Assembly (NCBI GenBank): GCA_973895155.1
Contig: OZ316894.1
Span: forward strand, 11,966,001-12,030,000
Direction of reading: 5' to 3'
DNA: 64,000 nt
Source of the DNA: Marsupella aquatica
Taxonomy: Eukaryota > Marchantiophyta
Shown: in pieces, positions 59,517 through 64,000 of the stretch
Numbering within the stretch: the first letter of the stretch is position 1
How the letters are laid out: every line of letters starts with the position of its first letter
Translations under genes and position numbers: made by a program
The notes under the pieces: model-generated
What the model was told of the DNA's origin: nothing
What the model saw: the letters and a program-made list of their open reading frames with translations, nothing else
The model's database searches: none

Positions 59517-60005
59517 ACAAGGGAATTATATTCAAAACCGTGACATATTTATAATAAATAAATAAAAAGGTAACAAGGGGAACTACATTCAAAACTGCGA
59601 CATATTTATAAAATAAAAAAATAGTGGCACCTAAAATAGTGACAGTATTTTATTTTCAACATCTTCAAGTTCACCAATCTAACAAGTATTTATATCACAG
59701 TGCCCAAGGGCCAAAAATGTCAAACCTGGGAGACTGGGTCCCAATGGCAAAACAACCCAATAAAGGAAAGGAAAAGAGGGAAAAGGGTCCCAAGAAAAAC
59801 AAGCCAAGGGGCCAACCAAAAGCAACAAGGACCCAAAAAGGGGCTCCTAGAAAGGAACTGTAAAGGTTGACACCCTAGTGAGCTGAGAACCGAAAGGCCT
59901 CGTAGAACAAGGGGAATTATATACAAAACCGAACATATTTATAAAATAAAAAAATAGTGGCAACTAAAATAAATAATGACACTATTGTATTTTAAACATC
60001 TTTAG
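59517..60005. repeat. Diverged direct repeats flanking a 240-bp segment
   Basis: AACAAGGGGAACTACATTCAAAAC...CATATTTATAAAATAAAAAAATAGTGGCA (59573-59631) recurs at 59909-59963, and a further partial copy lies at 59517-59560. Both are followed by a short AAAAT...GACA and ATTTT...AACATCTT stretch. They could be the termini of a small element. Confidence 0.65.
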
Positions 60006-60680
60006 TGGCCATATAGTTGAGGCACGGGGCAATTCGAGATTGGGAGTACTGAACTCGTTGTGGGGGCAGATGTGAGAAGAGGCTTTTATCAGTCTCAAAC
60101 GGAGCCTCGAAACGGCTGAAGAGAATCTATAGAGACAGTTCGGAGCCCAGGCACTGTAGCGCCCAACTTTTGCAGGTGGGAACATGTCGAATTGTCGACC
60201 TCTCATCATTCTCCAGGAACGCTCATCGAAATTGCACTGTACAGTGATGTCATTTGTATGATGATCAAGACCAGGCTCGAAGCAGTGAATGCATCGAGGA
60301 TCATGACAAGGAACGCATGAGAATTCGTCGTTGGGAAGGAGATTCGGACTCAGCTTCACGAATTTCCAGCTCTGAAGAATTTTGGATTTTGGATCTCAAG
60401 CTGTGATTGAACAATCGCTGACGACGAGGAAACTCGATCGAGGGTTCAAATCGCGTTTTAGTGCTGTGAGGATTTTTGAAATCGCAGCGATCACATTGCC
60501 CAGATGGGCATCTTTGGAGGAGTAACAATTAGAGCGCAGTCGACTTGAGAAAGTGAAGCTGCAAGGGGAATTCCCGACAATTCGTCGAATTTAACGGTGT
60601 GGATGAATCGATGCTCTTCATTTTCCCATGAAATGGACGCTTTCTGATTTCTCTGTCGGCTTGTTATTCGCTTCGTCAAC
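60005..60680 (-). other. Possible degraded coding remnant, divergent to UAH
   Basis: Minus-strand frames overlap in three steps (60679-60491, 60528-60301, 60359-59982), each open for 60-125 codons. The last contains CVPCHDPRCIHCFEPG and CNFDERSW. The segment is less AT-rich than its flanks and stops at the repeat boundary near 60005. It may be the 5' part of a gene lost to repeat insertion. No family recognised. Confidence 0.25.
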
Positions 60681-61400
60681 CTGTCTAGATGTTAGTCCAT
60701 GTTCGTTCTGAGCTCATGTTTGAGTGTCTCATCCTGAAACGTCCCTGCATTCGTTTACAATTCTTCGAAGCTAAGTCGCTTTGGTAATCAAGTGGTTTTT
60801 AGTGTCTTTGACCTGTGCTGCTTTAGTTCACAGTCGGAAATATGCCCCAATGCGCTTACGATGGCGTAGCGTATTGGAGAGGGAATTGGTTTATCACTGT
60901 CTCCTCCTTTCTCCAGTGGGGCTTTCAGGACTGTGAAATGCAGTCGGTCGTTATTTGTTTAAATTCCAGTCCACTGTGTTATTCCTCTCTCGTTGGATGT
61001 GTCCGCAAGCTCTCCTGTTTATCAGCGAGCTTTAGGGTGTGCAGCGTACTTTGAACTTGGATGTCCTTGGACTAGATTTGAGTGTAGGAATCAGCGGGAA
61101 TCAATCGTAGTGGATAAAGGTCGCGAGGAGGATCCCGAAGCATTATTATACAACAGAGGAGAACCAAGAGTTCTAAGGTGAAGGACACAGTTACAATAAT
61201 ATCTCGCAGAAGCCAGTTATTTAGTTGATTGGAGAGAGGAGATTGGGCGTTTGTGAGAGAAGGAGAGGAATCACTATCAGGGAGGCAAGGGGAGGCAAGA
61301 AAGTGCGAAGGACAAATGTATCTGCCACCCTGGAAGGAAGCTCAACGTTGCCTTAGACGTGTGCAGGAGGATTGGTCCCTATACCAGCTGCTTGTCAATC

Positions 61401-64000
61401 ATGGGCACATCAAGGATCGTGAGCATCGTCTTGGCTCTGTCTCTGCTACACGCTTCGTCTGCAGAGGATGCTGCATACCCGTCCGCCATCCTGGAGACCG
61501 AAGCTGCGTGGCCATGTGATATGTCTTTGAAGTCGCTGGTGGTTGATGGCACTGGGTTGCAACAGCAGGTGTGATTGTTTCCTTGTCAAGAAAAAATCTT
61601 CCGGAAGGACTGTTTCTACTTGCAATCCGTAGCTTTCGATTTTTCTGCTTTTGGATCGTATTCCCCGAACTTGGTTCATGTTTCGAATGACTTCCGCTCA
61701 TTAGCACCAATCGATGACCGGTCTTGCGTTTAAAGTAGATTGCTCTATAGCAGTATTATCAAGATAATGTCAGATTCTGCCTGCGTGGGATTTAGATAAT
61801 GGTACCACCCAATTTTGAGTACGTTTGTGAATCCGTGTTTTAATTTTAAAATTACAGAGAGACTCTAGGCCAAGGAAACTGTCCTGGAGAGTCCTCTCTT
61901 TGCGGAGAATTAGTGAAATGATGTTATCCAATTTCTGGTAGGGGAGGACTTAGCACCAAGTGTATTCCTTTAAAGATCAAATTTCAGTTATGGACCTACA
62001 TAAAGGAACATAGAAGATCGTGTACTCCAGGACTTCTCCTCCACAAACACTACTAAGAAATCAAATGCACACCGACAGGGTTAACAGAGGGGAACCAGCA
62101 GACCAGGCTTTATCAAGGGAATGAGAATTAATTCATCTCTACGGTACATAAAAGTCACAAAGTGAACGGTAATTTAAATCCCGCTGGGCAGTCCAGCGGA
62201 CTGGAGAAGTGTATCAAAACGACCACTGGAAGTTTTCTCAATAACAGGTAGCGGACGAGTGCGGGAAAACGCGTTTGCAGTGCGTTTCGCTTCAGTTTCA
62301 TCGAAATCTGAAAAACCAAGAAAATTCGAAGGTTTTAAAGTGGGTTAAGATTGTAATTATATGTTCTTCTTGGATTTGCAGATTGATGAGCTGGCTACCT
62401 TCTCTGACACACCGGCTCCATCTGTGACTCGTATTCTTTACACGGAAAATGATGTAGCTGCGCGCAGGTATTGTGCCTTTGCGTGTTTGTGTCGTCACTT
62501 GTCTTGCCAATGTTCAATAAGAAATGCAGGAGTCGTAGATCATGACGCCAAACCACGCAACCATTCTTTGGCTCTTCCACATCTTTCTTGAGTGTGTGAA
62601 GGTACATACGTAATTCTATGCAATCTGTCGGGTTGACAGTAAGAGAGGATGCGATCGGAAATATCTTCGGCCGATGGTAAGTTGTTTCCAACCTATCCCC
62701 CTCAATGCACGCACATACTTGATGTCGAGTGTTGAATTTGAAGCTAAGATGCAGGCTTGATAAAGATGGATTGCTCGGGTCCTCTCTTGGACATTGACTA
62801 TCTGCATTGTTTGTGGTTTAGTTCAGCCACAGACGTTTCAAAATTCAAATTTCCCGAAATGTACTAGATAAGACTTGTCCTGACAGACATTGGGATTACG
62901 AATTCTCACTCAATGGAGATCCATTTTTCTCACTTGATTCCGTTTGATAAAGCCATGCAGTCTATTAAATACTTTTCTCCATGCAGGGAAGGTACTGAGC
63001 GAACAGGAGTGGTGGGAACGGGGTCGCACATCGACGCTATTCCATATGCCGGCAAGTACGATGGGGTTGTTGGGGTGTTGGGAGCAATTGAGGCCATCCG
63101 GACCCTGAAAAAGTACGTTCTCATGCTTGCTTTGGTCAACTGGCTACGAACTCTCTTTATTCGGTGCACAAGAGGGTACAAAAGTGAGGAGAGAAGTACG
63201 ATTACTATCTAGGAGTGCGTTTATTACGGCACATGCAGCCCTTCGCCTCAGAGTTGGAGCTGCATGTAACGAGGCTGAAACTCTTGAGAACTGAGCCTTT
63301 CATTTTGAGTTTTTTAGTCAAGTTGGGCGGGATTTCGTTGACAACTTTGCTCTAAATGCCACTATAATGCAACATTGAACAGAGCTGGATTTGTCCCGAA
63401 AAAGTCGCTGGAAGTTATTATGTTCACTTCGGAGGAACCCACGCGCTTTGGGTTTGGCTGTCTTGGCAGGTAAGGGATTTCTCGTTGTACGATTTCAGTT
63501 ACTGGTATAGTCATGAACTTTTTAAATTGTTATATATTTACCTATGGAATGGAACCTTGTTGTTTTATGGTAAGTCATACTCGACTTTCTGGAAACTTGA
63601 GTTATTTTAACGTTGTCCATCCCTGCTGGAGTTAGATCACGTTTAAGCAGCCCATCGTACCTCTGAACTGATCACAATTTTAAACTCTTGTCTATGCATT
63701 CGGCTTCCACATTTATGTACCTTTTGGTTTGCATTACCTCGACTCTTTCGTTATTCCCGCTTCGAAGCAAATAATAATTCGTTACTAGCCTGATACCCCA
63801 ACGGTGGTTTGTCCGCCAAACTTACTTTTACTTTAATGTTGAGTGCAGTCGAGCCATGGCTGGAGGTGACACAATTTTGACGATCTTACGGGAGTCTGTT
63901 GGTGGAGACAATATTACATTTGCGGAAGCAGCAAAGCAGGCGGGCTATCTTCAACAGGAAAAAGACTTGGAAACTGTAGCTGTTGCTCAAGAGGTGTATT
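61401..64000 (+). CDS. UAH: Ureidoglycolate amidohydrolase, 5' part, runs off window
   Basis: M20-type metallo-amidohydrolase of purine-ureide breakdown; it releases ammonia from ureidoglycolate, in plants in the endoplasmic reticulum. Exons: 61401-61568, 62382-62467, 62602-62676, 62987-63112, 63383-63469, 63849 to beyond 64000; all GT-AG and in phase. Residues 1-22 (MGTSRIVSIVLALSLLHASSA) are a clear signal peptide. Then FSDTPAPSVTRILYTE, REDAIGNIFGRW, GSHIDAIPYAGKYDG (metal ligands His124 and Asp135), FTSEEPTRFG (Glu169-Glu170), CLGSRAMAG and FAEAAKQAGY. Later metal ligands lie outside. Allantoate amidohydrolase is a close paralogue; the FSDTPAPSVTR motif favours UAH. No defects seen. The first ATG before the signal peptide was chosen as start; 60700-61400 is upstream or 5' UTR. 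Confidence 0.9.

Overview
The window is nuclear DNA of a land plant, probably from a seedless, spore-bearing lineage. The plant assignment rests on the gene set (a ureidoglycolate amidohydrolase with a signal peptide, a plant-type Nudix hydrolase, a mitoribosomal mS38), GT-AG introns, and plant-type Copia, CACTA, Mutator and SINE elements. A kinase of the cilium-associated ERK7/MAPK15 type suggests a plant with flagellated sperm; that is inference. All exon models were made by hand from splice sites, reading phase and family motifs.

Layout. 1-1000: 3' end of a LINE. 1.1-5.3 kb: decayed LTR-retrotransposon gag (minus), split by a 3.0 kb CACTA element (TSD ATA). 5.3-12.5 kb: gene-poor, with two miniature inverted-repeat elements (one Mutator-type, 9-bp TSD), a hairpin and degenerate tandem repeats. 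12.5-20.9 kb (minus): the 15-exon MAPK15-like kinase gene with TATA box, overlapping upstream ORF, two extra 3' exons, and one frame-disrupting base loss in exon 10. 21-28 kb: non-coding or unrecognised, with an inverted-repeat element, two related SINE-like copies and a minisatellite. 31.1-33.5 kb (+): intact 5-exon Nudix hydrolase. 35.5-36.2 kb (minus): single-exon mS38. 36.5-39.0 kb: a ~110-bp minisatellite interrupted by a Tourist-like MITE (TSD TTA) and a 1.24 kb GC-rich insert. 39.7-51.2 kb: three nested elements, namely an old solo LTR (TSD CATTG), a full-length Ty1/Copia element inside it (TSD GTTTG), and a 4.4 kb element of unknown class with two novel ORFs inside the Copia integrase (TSD AATAC). 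51.2-60.7 kb: mostly repeats, a broken hypothetical gene with an HEPN-like motif, and a Mutator-type element carrying four 107-bp tandem copies. 61.4 kb to the end (+): 5' part of ureidoglycolate amidohydrolase, running off the window.

The host genes look like unrelated housekeeping or regulatory genes: purine-ureide breakdown, nucleoside-diphosphate clean-up, mitochondrial translation and a ciliary-type kinase. The strongest leads are the two-ORF 4.4 kb element, the kinase frameshift, and a 32-bp exact match between one Copia LTR and the 3' region of the kinase gene.
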